64,000 nucleotides of DNA from assembly GCF_018736085.1 (NCBI RefSeq), contig NZ_CP076134.1, forward strand, positions 1,374,501 to 1,438,500. Direction: 5' to 3'. The position numbers were made by a program, and so were the translations under genes. This DNA is from Bradyrhizobium sediminis. Its GTDB lineage: Bacteria; Pseudomonadota; Alphaproteobacteria; Rhizobiales; Xanthobacteraceae. Below the pieces are notes generated by a model. That model was not told where the DNA came from. It did no database searches and saw only the letters and a list, made by a program, of their open reading frames with translations. Below are positions 17,133 to 24,787 of this stretch, in pieces (within the stretch, counting starts at the first letter, position 1; each line of letters begins with the position of its first letter).

Positions 17133-18058
17133 AGCGTAATCTCCGTTCCATCGGCGGGGATCTGCCAGCCCGCGCGCTCGGCTTGCTGGCGCTCGGCGGA
17201 ATCGCGCAGCAGCGCCGGGTTGGAGTTGTTGATATGCAGAAACACTTTCCGGCCGATACCGAGGCCGGACAAGGCTTCGATCGCGCCGCTATCGCCTGAC
17301 ATTGCAATATGTCCCATGGCTTGTCCGGTCTTGCTGCCCAGCCCCGCCGCGATCAACTCGTCGTCGCGCCACACCGTGCCATCGAAGAAGATCAGCGGCG
17401 CCCCGGCAAGCCGGGATTTGAGGTCGTCGGTGACATCGGCGCAGGCGGCGAGAAAATAGAAGTATTTGCCCGAAACCTTGTCGGCGATGCGAAGCCCGAG
17501 CGTGTCGCCCGTACCGTCGTCTCCGCCCGGGTGAACCTTGCCTTCCAGATACCACGCACCCTTGCCGGCCACGGCGAATGGCAAAATCTCGATGCCGGAC
17601 GGCGCGCCGCCGGGCAATGCCGGTTCGAAGGCCTGGTCCGGATCGATCGGCTGGCGCCGCACGTTGTTCTCGGCCAGCACGTTGAAGATGCTGTTGGACT
17701 TCAGGATCGCAAGCACTTTCTCGTGGGCATAGATCGTAAACGGCGAGCCTTCCCGCATCGACAGCAGACCGGCGACCGCATCGATTTCGCCGTTGGTCAG
17801 GATCACGCCCAAAATCGGGCTGTGACGAAGCTGTCCAGCCTTGGGATGCAGCTGCGGGGTCGCGATCAGTTGCTGGCGCAGATCGGGCGATGCATTGACC
17901 AGAAACCAGTGCTCGTCATCGGCGCTGATCGCAATCGAGGCCTGGGTGCTTTGAAGTTCGGGATTCTCGGTTCGGGCTTTTCGGCAAACCCGACATCCGC
18001 AATTCCACTGCGGAACGCCACCACCCGCCGCGGCGCCCAGGACGACGATGCGAAGCAT
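17129..18058 (-). CDS. pqqB: PQQ biosynthesis metallo-hydrolase-like protein
   Basis: 309 residues. The N-terminus (VLGAAAGGGVPQWNCGCRVC) is the PqqB signature with a CxCxxC zinc site, followed by a metallo-beta-lactamase-like fold. PqqB has been shown in other bacteria to be an iron-dependent hydroxylase acting on the Glu-Tyr diamino acid intermediate. It is the second gene of the operon, 131 bp after pqqA. That gap is larger than the others and may hold a processing or attenuation signal that sets the high PqqA to enzyme ratio; I see no unmistakable terminator in it. Confidence 0.95.
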   Translation of the reverse strand: MLRIVVLGAAAGGGVPQWNCGCRVCRKARTENPELQSTQASIAISADDEHWFLVNASPDLRQQLIATPQLHPKAGQLRHSPILGVILTNGEIDAVAGLLSMREGSPFTIYAHEKVLAILKSNSIFNVLAENNVRRQPIDPDQAFEPALPGGAPSGIEILPFAVAGKGAWYLEGKVHPGGDDGTGDTLGLRIADKVSGKYFYFLAACADVTDDLKSRLAGAPLIFFDGTVWRDDELIAAGLGSKTGQAMGHIAMSGDSGAIEALSGLGIGRKVFLHINNSNPALLRDSAERQQAERAGWQIPADGTEITL

Positions 18059-18189
18059 GATTCGTCTCCTGGCAATTCCAACACTTCTACAAAGTTTCGA
18101 AGGTGGACACCGCGACGTTCACGATCCCGCCTTGGGAACGTATCACGCCCGGAGGTCCACCTTACGTCAAACGAAACCGTCGTAGCCGC

Positions 18190-18270
18190 TTACTTCCGGG
18201 CGGCGCACGCATACATGTTGATTTCCATGCCGACCGGCACTTCGACGATCTTCGGGGCTTTCCAGGCCAT
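18190..18270 (-). CDS. pqqA: Pyrroloquinoline quinone precursor peptide
   Basis: A 26-residue reading frame, easily missed because of its size. It begins at the ATG at 18270, preceded by GGAGAA at a four-base spacing, and includes the conserved E-x-x-x-Y: in VGMEINMYACAARK the glutamate is residue 16 and the tyrosine residue 20, the two side chains joined by PqqE to form PQQ. The lysine-rich N-terminus (MAWKAPKIVEV) is the leader bound by PqqD. Its position at the head of pqqBCDE confirms the assignment. Confidence 0.95.
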   Translation of the reverse strand: MAWKAPKIVEVPVGMEINMYACAARK

Positions 18271-18572
18271 TTGGTTCTCCTTGTCAGATCGGACGATTTC
18301 CGCCCTCATCGTTAAACCTACTGCGGAAAGAAAAGTTCGCCAGCGAAATCTTTTGCCACACAACCGCGGCGCTATTTTTGTTGCAACGCAAAAGGAAATC
18401 ACCGGATTGTGCAGGCCAGTGTCAAAACAATGTGGGATCAACGGGTTCAAAGTCGCGCGCATCGGCTTTAGATGGGGGCTCGGCCTGAGGTCGCTGGCGG
18501 CCTTCGGATAAATAACTTGTGAAATATCCCGGGTTTCGGCTGGAGCCCTCAACGGAAAGTGGTTTGGGCCCA
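18271..18572. promoter_or_regulatory. Divergent intergenic region upstream of pqqA
   Basis: About 300 bp between pqqA (minus strand) and the small DUF6894 gene (plus strand). It contains no convincing gene and must hold the pqqA promoter. I see AT-rich patches around 18311-18400 but cannot place -35/-10 boxes with confidence. Confidence 0.4.
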
Positions 18573-18830
18573 ATGCCCCGGTATTTTTTCAACACCCGTA
18601 TCGGCGACGAGTTGATCGAAGATCCCGAAGGCGAGGAACTGCGCGATCCCGATCGCGCCTGGGAAATGGCGCGGGCCATGATCCGGGAGTTGCTGAAGCT
18701 CGAAGGCGCGGAGGGCGGCCTGCTCAATGCGATCCTCGAAGTGACCGACGACCAGGGCGAGATCGTGCTGGAGTTTCCGTTCACCGAGGCGATCCTCGAC
18801 GGGCCGGAAAGCGCTCCCACCAGACACTGA
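18573..18830 (+). CDS. DUF6894-like small protein
   Basis: 85 residues from the ATG at 18573. It opens with MPRYFFNTRIGDELIEDPEGEE, where PRYFF(N/H)xxxG and the following acidic D/E-x-EG-x-E are the hallmarks of a small protein family very common in Bradyrhizobium and relatives (DUF6894). The function is unknown. The protein is acidic, has no signal peptide or membrane segment and is monocistronic. Confidence 0.7.
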   Translation: MPRYFFNTRIGDELIEDPEGEELRDPDRAWEMARAMIRELLKLEGAEGGLLNAILEVTDDQGEIVLEFPFTEAILDGPESAPTRH

Positions 18831-18945
18831 CGTTACCCGGCGTCAGTCCTGTTTGCGCTGACACCCTCCTTGGAATGATGACCGTCGGCGGGTCGACAAC
18901 CATTGCCGCGCAGCGCTACAAGCGATCGAGCAAATGGAGTTGATA

Positions 18946-20346
18946 ATGGAAGATCTCTGGCGTCTGTCGGCCGCTGATGTCGCGGCACTGGTAAGATCGA
19001 AGAAGATATCGGCGAAGGAGGCGGCCTCGGCGGCACTTGCCCGGCTCGACGCGGTCAATCCCAAGATCAACGCCGTGGTCGACCATCGGCCGGCGGAGGT
19101 GCTGGCGCAGGCCGCCGCCATCGATGCGGCGATCGCGCGCAACGAAGACCCAGGTCCACTGGCGGGTGTGCCGGTCACCGTCAAGGTCAATATCGACCAA
19201 GAAGGGTTTGCGACCACCAACGGCCTCAAGCTGCAGCGCGATGCCATCGCGAAAACCAACAGCCCCGTGGTCGACAATCTGCGCAAGGCCGGCGCCGTCA
19301 TTCTCGGACGCACCAATTGCCCAGCATTCTCGTACCGCTGGTTCACCACCAACCTGATCCATGGCGACACCAAGAACCCGCGCGACGCGAGCGTCACGCC
19401 CGGTGGCTCATCCGGCGGGGCTGGGGCGGCGGTCGCCGCCGGCATCGGCCATATCGCGCACGGCACCGATATCGCCGGATCGATCCGCTATCCGGCCTAT
19501 GCCTGCGGCGTGCATGGCCTGCGCCCGACCGTCGGGCGCATCGCGGCCTTCAATGCGGCGCTGCCCGAGCGTCCGATCGGACCGCAGATATCAGCGGTAT
19601 CGGGTCCGCTCGCGCGCACCATCGGCGATGTCAGGATCGCGCTGGCGGCGATGTCGGGCAAGGACGCGCGCGACCCCTGGTGGGTGCCGGCGCCGCTGGA
19701 GGGCCCGGCGATGCCGAAGCGCGCCGCGCTGTGTCTCAATCCCGACGGGCTCGATCCGGTGGCGGAAGTCAAAGTCGCCGTCGCCGATGCCGGTAAGCGG
19801 CTGGAGCGTGCGGGCTGGGTGGTCGAACAGATCGAGACGCTGCCGCCGCTGCGCGAGGCTGCGGAACTTCAGACCAAGCTGTGGCTCGGCGACGGCTTTG
19901 AAGCACAACTGGCCGCGGCCGAGCGCGAAGGCGATCCCGGCGCGCTCGCCTGCCTGCGCGGCAGCCGGTCCAAGGTTTTCCCATTCGACGTCGACACTCT
20001 GTCGAAAGTGCTGACGCGGCGTGCCACGCTGATGCGCGAATGGTTGCAGTTCTTCGAGAAATACGCCGTCCTGTTGATGCCAGTGTCCGGTGAATTGCCG
20101 TTCCCCGACGGGCTCGATATGCGCGATGACGCGTCTTTTGCCCGCGTCTGGCACGCGCAGCTGACGCAAATCGCCATTCCCTTCATGGGGCTGCCGGGGC
20201 TGACCGTGTCAACGGGGCTGGTGGGCCGCATTCCGGTCGGCGTGCAGGTCGTCTCAGGCCGCTATCGCGAGGATCTGTGCCTCGCTGCCGGCGAGGCGAT
20301 CGAGGCCGGCGGGACCCCATCGGCGGCGATCGATCCCGCAGGCTGA
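18946..20346 (+). CDS. Amidase signature family hydrolase
   Basis: 466 residues from the ATG at 18946, which has GGAG eight bases upstream; an ATG at 18934 is also in frame. It has the complete amidase signature triad: K80 in VPVTVKVN, the cis-serine S155 in GGSSGGAG, and the nucleophile S179 in TDIAGSIRYPA. Such enzymes hydrolyse amides to acid and ammonia; the real substrate cannot be inferred, and GatA function is unlikely because gatC and gatB are not adjacent. Glutathione peroxidase follows 25 bp downstream and may be cotranscribed. Confidence 0.9.
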   Translation: MEDLWRLSAADVAALVRSKKISAKEAASAALARLDAVNPKINAVVDHRPAEVLAQAAAIDAAIARNEDPGPLAGVPVTVKVNIDQEGFATTNGLKLQRDAIAKTNSPVVDNLRKAGAVILGRTNCPAFSYRWFTTNLIHGDTKNPRDASVTPGGSSGGAGAAVAAGIGHIAHGTDIAGSIRYPAYACGVHGLRPTVGRIAAFNAALPERPIGPQISAVSGPLARTIGDVRIALAAMSGKDARDPWWVPAPLEGPAMPKRAALCLNPDGLDPVAEVKVAVADAGKRLERAGWVVEQIETLPPLREAAELQTKLWLGDGFEAQLAAAEREGDPGALACLRGSRSKVFPFDVDTLSKVLTRRATLMREWLQFFEKYAVLLMPVSGELPFPDGLDMRDDASFARVWHAQLTQIAIPFMGLPGLTVSTGLVGRIPVGVQVVSGRYREDLCLAAGEAIEAGGTPSAAIDPAG

Positions 20347-20371
20347 TGGCTGTTTCAGACGAAAGAACCTG

Positions 20372-20848
20372 ATGGCTGGCGTTCATGATTTCACGGCAAA
20401 GTCGCTCGCCGGCGAGGACATTTCGCTCAAGCGGTTCGAGGGCCAGGTTCTCCTGATCGTCAATACCGCGAGCAAGTGCGGCTTCACCCCGCAATACAGG
20501 GGTCTCGAGGCGCTGCAACAGGCGTTCGGTCCGCGCGGCTTTTCGGTGCTGGGCTTTCCGTGCAATCAGTTCGGCGGCCAGGAGCCGGGCGACGCCGCGC
20601 AGATCGGAGAGTTCTGCACCGACAACTACGCCGTCACCTTTCCAATGTTTGCCAAGATCGACGTCAACGGCAATAACGCCCACCCGCTGTTCAACTATCT
20701 GAAGAGCGAGAAATCCGGCCTGCTCGGCCCGTCGATCAAGTGGAATTTCACCAAATTCCTGGTCGATCGTTCCGGCAAGGTCGTCGCGCGGCATGCGCCG
20801 ACGGCGACGCCGGAAGGACTGATGAAGGAAATCGAGGCGCTGCTATGA
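20372..20848 (+). CDS. Glutathione peroxidase (cysteine type)
   Basis: 158 residues, the usual bacterial GPx length. The catalytic tetrad is visible as C36 (NTASKCGFTPQY), Q70 (NQFGGQEPG), W124 and N125 (KWNFTKFL). A cysteine replaces selenocysteine, and C82 (EFCTDNY) may act as the resolving cysteine, so reduction by thioredoxin is likely as in other bacterial enzymes. It detoxifies hydrogen peroxide and organic peroxides in the cytoplasm. The start of the next gene overlaps its stop codon. Confidence 0.93.
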   Translation: MAGVHDFTAKSLAGEDISLKRFEGQVLLIVNTASKCGFTPQYRGLEALQQAFGPRGFSVLGFPCNQFGGQEPGDAAQIGEFCTDNYAVTFPMFAKIDVNGNNAHPLFNYLKSEKSGLLGPSIKWNFTKFLVDRSGKVVARHAPTATPEGLMKEIEALL

Positions 20849-21111
20849 ACGAGAAAGATCAAATGGCCGATCAACTGCCCGACCGCCTGTCGACCGATCC
20901 GAGGAGCCCTTACTACAACGAAGAGGTGCTCGCGCGCGACGTCGGGATCCGCTTCAAGGGCGTCGAGAAGACCAATGTCGAGGAATATTGCGTCAGCGAG
21001 GGCTGGGTGCGGGTGACCGCGGGCAACGCCAAGGACCGCTACGGCAATCCGCTGACGATCAAGGTCCACGGCCCGGTCGAGCCGTATTTCCGGGACAAGG
21101 CCCCGTCCTGA
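20845..21111 (+). CDS. DUF3297 family protein
   Basis: 88 residues beginning at an ATG that overlaps the glutathione peroxidase stop (ATGA at 20845-20848). It reads PDRLSTDPRSPYYNEEVL, GIRFKGVEKTNVEEYCVSEG and VRVTAGNAKDRYGNPLTIKV, which is the highly conserved DUF3297 sequence found across proteobacteria; no function is established. Coupling to glutathione peroxidase suggests, but does not prove, a role in the peroxide response. A palindromic repeat follows directly after the gene. Confidence 0.82.
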   Translation: MNEKDQMADQLPDRLSTDPRSPYYNEEVLARDVGIRFKGVEKTNVEEYCVSEGWVRVTAGNAKDRYGNPLTIKVHGPVEPYFRDKAPS

Positions 21112-21121
21112 CGCTGTGCTT

Positions 21122-21215
21122 CGTCATTGCGAGGAGCGTTAGCGACGAAGCAATCCAAATCCACTCTTCCGCTTTGTGGCGCAGTATGGATTGCTTCGCT
21201 TCGCTCGCAATGACG
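21122..21215. repeat. Palindromic intergenic repeat, family A (copy 1)
   Basis: An inverted repeat bounded by CGTCATTGCGAG and CTCGCAATGACG, with inner arms GCGACGAAGCAATCCA and TGGATTGCTTCG. It can fold into one long hairpin. The same outer and inner arms recur at 27220, 48484, 54974 and 61117. It lies in the gap between DUF3297 and tarD. Confidence 0.85.
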
Positions 21216-21243
21216 GGGTAGGCCCCTTCCGAAAGCCCAACGC

Positions 21244-22413
21244 ATGTCCGTCCGCATCACTGACATCAGAGAGATCACCAAGCCGATCTCCTCGCCCATT
21301 CGCAACGCCTATATCGACTTCACTAAAATGACGACCAGCCTGGTCGCTGTCGTCACCGATGTGGTGCGCGACGGCAAGCCGGTGGTCGGTTACGGCTTCA
21401 ATTCCAACGGCCGCTACGGGCAGGGCGGATTGATCCGCGAGCGTTTTGCGCCTCGCCTGATGGAGGCCGATCCCAGGACCTTGCTCGATGAAGAAGGCCG
21501 CAATCTCGATCCGGACAGGGTCTGGGTGACGCTGATGTCGAACGAGAAGCCGGGCGGCCACGGCGAGCGCTCGGTCGCGGTCGGCACCATCGACATGGCG
21601 GTGTGGGATGCGGTGGCGAAGATCGCCGGCAAGCCGCTGTTCCGGCTGCTTGCCGAGCATCACGGCCGCAAGGCGAATCCGCGCGTGTTCGTCTATGCCG
21701 CCGGCGGCTATTATTATCCCGGCAAGGGCCTGTCGATGCTGCGCGGCGAGATGCGCAGCTATCTCGACCGCGGCTACAATGTCGTCAAGATGAAGATCGG
21801 CGGCGCGCCGATTGCGGAAGACCGCACACGCATCGAGGCTGTGCTCGAGGAGATCGGCAACGAGGCGCAGCTTGCAGTCGACGCCAACGGCCGCTTCGAT
21901 CTGGAGACCGCGGTCGCCTACGCCAAGATGTTGCGCGACTATCCGCTGTTCTGGTACGAGGAGGCCGGCGATCCCCTCGATTTCCAGCTGCAGGCGGCGC
22001 TGGCGGAATTCTATCCAGGTCCGATGGCGACCGGCGAGAATCTCTTCAGCCATCAGGATGCGCGCAATCTGCTTCGTTACGGCGGCATGCGGCAGGACCG
22101 GGACTGGCTGCAGTTCGACTGCGCACTGTCCTACGGTCTCTGCGAATATCAGCGCACGCTGAAGGTGCTGGAGACCTGCGGCTGGTCCGCGAGCCGCTGC
22201 ATTCCCCATGGCGGCCACCAGATGTCGCTCAATATCGCGGCCGGCCTCGGCCTCGGCGGCAATGAGAGCTATCCCGACCTGTTCCAACCCTATGGCGGCT
22301 TCCCGGACGGCGTGCGCGTCGAGAACGGTCACATCACCATGCCTGATCTGCCGGGTATCGGGTTTGAGGGAAAATCCGATCTCTACGCGGAGATGAAGGC
22401 GCTGGCGGCCTGA
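21244..22413 (+). CDS. tarD: D-tartrate dehydratase (enolase superfamily)
   Basis: 389 residues, exactly the length of the structurally characterised D-tartrate dehydratase of Bradyrhizobium japonicum as I remember it. The active-site residues fall at the same numbers: K102, K184 (VVKMKIGG, the base), metal ligands D213, E239 and E265, and H322 (CIPHGGH). The enzyme dehydrates D-tartrate to oxaloacetate in the cytoplasm and needs Mg2+. It appears to be a single gene; no dedicated tartrate transporter or regulator is next to it. Identity is stronger here than for most genes in the window. Confidence 0.95.
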   Translation: MSVRITDIREITKPISSPIRNAYIDFTKMTTSLVAVVTDVVRDGKPVVGYGFNSNGRYGQGGLIRERFAPRLMEADPRTLLDEEGRNLDPDRVWVTLMSNEKPGGHGERSVAVGTIDMAVWDAVAKIAGKPLFRLLAEHHGRKANPRVFVYAAGGYYYPGKGLSMLRGEMRSYLDRGYNVVKMKIGGAPIAEDRTRIEAVLEEIGNEAQLAVDANGRFDLETAVAYAKMLRDYPLFWYEEAGDPLDFQLQAALAEFYPGPMATGENLFSHQDARNLLRYGGMRQDRDWLQFDCALSYGLCEYQRTLKVLETCGWSASRCIPHGGHQMSLNIAAGLGLGGNESYPDLFQPYGGFPDGVRVENGHITMPDLPGIGFEGKSDLYAEMKALAA

Positions 22414-22454
22414 CGTGTCGGTCAGGACCCTCCCGGGTGTGGAGCCCGACAAGA

Positions 22455-22887
22455 TCAAGGTTCGAACAAATAGCCTCGCTCAAGCGCGGACTCGCGATCT
22501 CTGAAGATTGCCATTGCTGTCTTCATCCGCAAGAATCCGAGCTTCGCATAGAACGGCTCGCGGCCTGGGACTGAATAGAGGATTATCTTCGCGTGCGATT
22601 GCGACTGTGTGACGAGCCTGGCGACGATCTCTTTTCCTAGTCCAATTCCCTGATGACTCGGCGAGACCGCAATGTCGCAGAGATAGGCGCAATCACGACC
22701 ATCCGCCAGGACCCGGCCCGCACCAACAAGCCGGTTTCCGTCAGAGGCAAAGCAAAAAAAATCTGCTGTTGCCGAAGACGATTTCCAGGTCGGTTGCGTT
22801 CTTGTCTCCGAGCGGCGCCGCGCGATAGACAGCCGCAAGCTCCTGCCAATCGACGCCGACTCGACTGTTGCTCCAGGTGATCGTCAT
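22455..22887 (-). pseudogene. GNAT N-acetyltransferase gene, frameshifted in a homopolymer
   Basis: Read from the ATG at 22887 (GAGG eight bases upstream), the frame gives TWSNSRVGVDWQELAAVY...FGNSRFF and then stops after 48 codons at 22741. The rest of a GNAT acetyltransferase (FFCFASDGNRLVGAGRVLADG, DIAVSPSHQGIGLGKEIV, VPGREPFYAKLGF) continues in another frame to 22455. The break is at a run of eight A (plus strand 22754-22761); with seven, the two parts join into one protein of 143 residues of normal length. The whole span is 433 bp, one base too many. It may be a real mutation, a slippage-prone contingency site or a sequencing error. The start lies nine bases after the SelW-like stop. Confidence 0.8.
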
Positions 22888-22896
22888 TGCATGACC

Positions 22897-23127
22897 TCAC
22901 CTTGCGCCCTGCGCGCGGACCGCTGTGACGATCTCGGCGGCGTCCGGAAAATGGCCCTTCAGGCGCCGGGCCACGGTCTTGCCACCGACCGATACTTCGA
23001 ACACGCCACCCTTGCCGGGCACGAGGTCTGCAACAATTCCAAGCTGCCGCTGCAGCGCCATCGCAACCTCCTTGGCGCGCTTCTCATAGCCGCAGGGACG
23101 ACAATAGATGATGGATACGTCCGTCAT
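22897..23127 (-). CDS. SelT/SelW/SelH (Rdx) family protein
   Basis: 76 residues with a strong ribosome binding site (GAGGAGG) upstream. IIYCRPCGYEKRA contains the CxxC redox motif of the SelW-like thioredoxin-fold family, in the short cysteine-only bacterial form, and PGKGGVFEVSVGGKTV is the second conserved block. A redox role is likely, but partners are unknown. It sits between the dehalogenase gene and the frameshifted GNAT gene on the same strand. Confidence 0.85.
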   Translation of the reverse strand: MTDVSIIYCRPCGYEKRAKEVAMALQRQLGIVADLVPGKGGVFEVSVGGKTVARRLKGHFPDAAEIVTAVRAQGAR

Positions 23128-23155
23128 GATGACCTCCTCGTACTGGCTTCAGCGT

Positions 23156-24073
23156 TCACGCCGCGGCAGGCAATACAGAAATCGCTCGGGCGGCTTCGAT
23201 TCCCGCGATCCATCCTGTAAGCGTGCGACCTATTGCATCAGGATGATCCTCCTGCAGGTAGTGCAGTCCGGATCCGAGATTCATCACGCTGCAATGCCGC
23301 AGCGAAGCGGCAAATTCGCGCCCGAACGCCGGCGAAACGAGTGCCCCGGGCTCGCCGGTGAACAACAGCTTCGGATATTGCGCGGTCTTTAGCGCTGCGT
23401 GAGCAGTCTCAAGCATTGCGTGAACGTCCGAAGGCTCGCCCGCTATCGGGAGTTCGCGCGGCAGGGCAAGAACTGGCTTGCGGCTTTCTGCCGTGGGGAA
23501 TGGCGCACGGTAGGCGGCAAGTTCGTCATCGGCGAGCTTTCGAACGATCGAGCCCGGCAGCACACGTTCGACGAACGCGTTGGCCTCGAGCACCATCTGC
23601 TCGCCGACGCCCGGCGTCCGGAATTTCCTGAACGTCTCCCGTGCAACCGCTGTCTGATGGAAGTCCTCCCATGAGGCCATTGGGCGGATGAACTCCATGA
23701 AGGCGAGGCCACGCACGAAATTTGGCCTGCGTGCGGCGAGATGGAAGGCGAGCGCAGTGCCCCAGTCTTGCGCCACCAGATAGGCAGATTGAACGCCGAG
23801 GCTGTCGACGAATGCGTCGAGGTAGCGCGCGTGGTCGGCAAACCGGTAGTCCAGGTCTGGGCGTCCTGATTGTCCAAATCCGACAAGGTCCGGGGCAATG
23901 CAATGCCCCACCGACTCGACAAACGGGATGATGTTTCGCCAGATGTAGGAGGAGGTTGGGTTGCCGTGCAGGAACAGCACGACAGGCGCGCTGGCCGCAC
24001 CGGCTTCACGAAACGCCATCGTGGTGCCGAGTACCTCGCGCGTGCTCACTTCGATCTCCAAACGGTTGGTCAT
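23156..24073 (-). CDS. dhaA: Haloalkane dehalogenase, DbjA-like
   Basis: 305 residues of the alpha/beta hydrolase fold. Catalytic residues are all present: halide-binding N38 (HGNPTSSYIWRN), nucleophile D103 with W104 (AQDWGTAL), acid E127 (FMEFIRP) and H271 (GLHYLQED). The enzyme hydrolyses carbon-halogen bonds to alcohols. Sequence and numbering track DbjA of Bradyrhizobium until about residue 138, after which nine residues are missing relative to DbjA, so its base H280 becomes H271 here. Its start overlaps the stop of the upstream tetR gene by four bases, so regulator and enzyme are one operon. Confidence 0.92.
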   Translation of the reverse strand: MTNRLEIEVSTREVLGTTMAFREAGAASAPVVLFLHGNPTSSYIWRNIIPFVESVGHCIAPDLVGFGQSGRPDLDYRFADHARYLDAFVDSLGVQSAYLVAQDWGTALAFHLAARRPNFVRGLAFMEFIRPMASWEDFHQTAVARETFRKFRTPGVGEQMVLEANAFVERVLPGSIVRKLADDELAAYRAPFPTAESRKPVLALPRELPIAGEPSDVHAMLETAHAALKTAQYPKLLFTGEPGALVSPAFGREFAASLRHCSVMNLGSGLHYLQEDHPDAIGRTLTGWIAGIEAARAISVLPAAA

Positions 24074-24663
24074 TGCTCCACCTCTTTCAGGACAGTTGAA
24101 AAAACGATCGACTTGAAGCGCTCGAGTGAGGCCGGGCTGCGCTCGACCTTCATGCGCAGGATGGCCCCCTGCCAGGACGTGAGCAGAAACTCGGCCAGGT
24201 CGTTCGGATTGAACGCGTCGTCGATTTCGCGCCCTGCTTGGGCCTCAGCAATGCAGGCGGCAAACGGGGTGCGCCACTCCTGAAAAATCTCGTCCAGCCG
24301 GGCACGGAGCGCCTCGCTGCTGGTCGAGGTCTCAAGGCTCAGGTCGCCGATCAGGCAGCCGCGGCTCCAATTGTCGCCTTCCAGCCTGCCGGTGATGATG
24401 TCGAGATAGCGCCTTAAGCGTTGGCGCGGCGTCAGCGACTTGTCATTCAGCGCTTGGGCCACGCATTCTTTGACATGTGCGAAATAGCGGTCGAGCACCT
24501 CGCGCGCGAACGCCTCCTTGCTGCGGAAGTGGTTGGTGAATGAGCCCTGGGGCGCGCCCGCCGCGGCGGCAATGTCGCGCACGCTTGTGCCGTTGTAGCC
24601 GGTGCGGAACATCGTCTTGAGGCCGGCATCGAGAATTGTGTCTTTGAGAGATGGCTTTGGCAT
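24070..24663 (-). CDS. TetR-family regulator of the dehalogenase operon (DbjR-like)
   Basis: 197 residues. The N-terminal helix-turn-helix domain reads GYNGTSVRDIAAAAGAPQGS with FTNHFRSKEAFAREVL, the usual TetR/AcrR pattern; the C-terminal domain would bind a small ligand. A 20-bp perfect palindrome sits nine bases upstream of its start codon, so autorepression of the tetR-dhaA transcript is very likely. Bradyrhizobium japonicum dbjA also has an adjacent TetR-type gene (dbjR). The inducer is unknown, but a haloalkane or its alcohol would be the natural guess. Confidence 0.9.
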   Translation of the reverse strand: MPKPSLKDTILDAGLKTMFRTGYNGTSVRDIAAAAGAPQGSFTNHFRSKEAFAREVLDRYFAHVKECVAQALNDKSLTPRQRLRRYLDIITGRLEGDNWSRGCLIGDLSLETSTSSEALRARLDEIFQEWRTPFAACIAEAQAGREIDDAFNPNDLAEFLLTSWQGAILRMKVERSPASLERFKSIVFSTVLKEVEQ

Positions 24664-24671
24664 AAGTGATA

Positions 24672-24691
24672 TAATACGTACGTACGTATTA
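24672..24691. promoter_or_regulatory. 20-bp perfect palindrome, probable TetR operator
   Basis: TAATACGTACGTACGTATTA is its own reverse complement over all 20 bases and contains three overlapping ACGT steps. It starts nine bases upstream of the tetR ATG (24663), where a bound repressor would block transcription or promoter escape. Size and symmetry fit operators of TetR/AcrR dimers. Confidence 0.8.
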
Positions 24692-24787
24692 AAGTCAACC
24701 GCAGATTTTTGTTTGGAATGAGTACCCCACCATGCCGATCTGGTCTGATTGCCCGACGCCCGATCCGGTCGCGCCGGTTTCGGCCGG

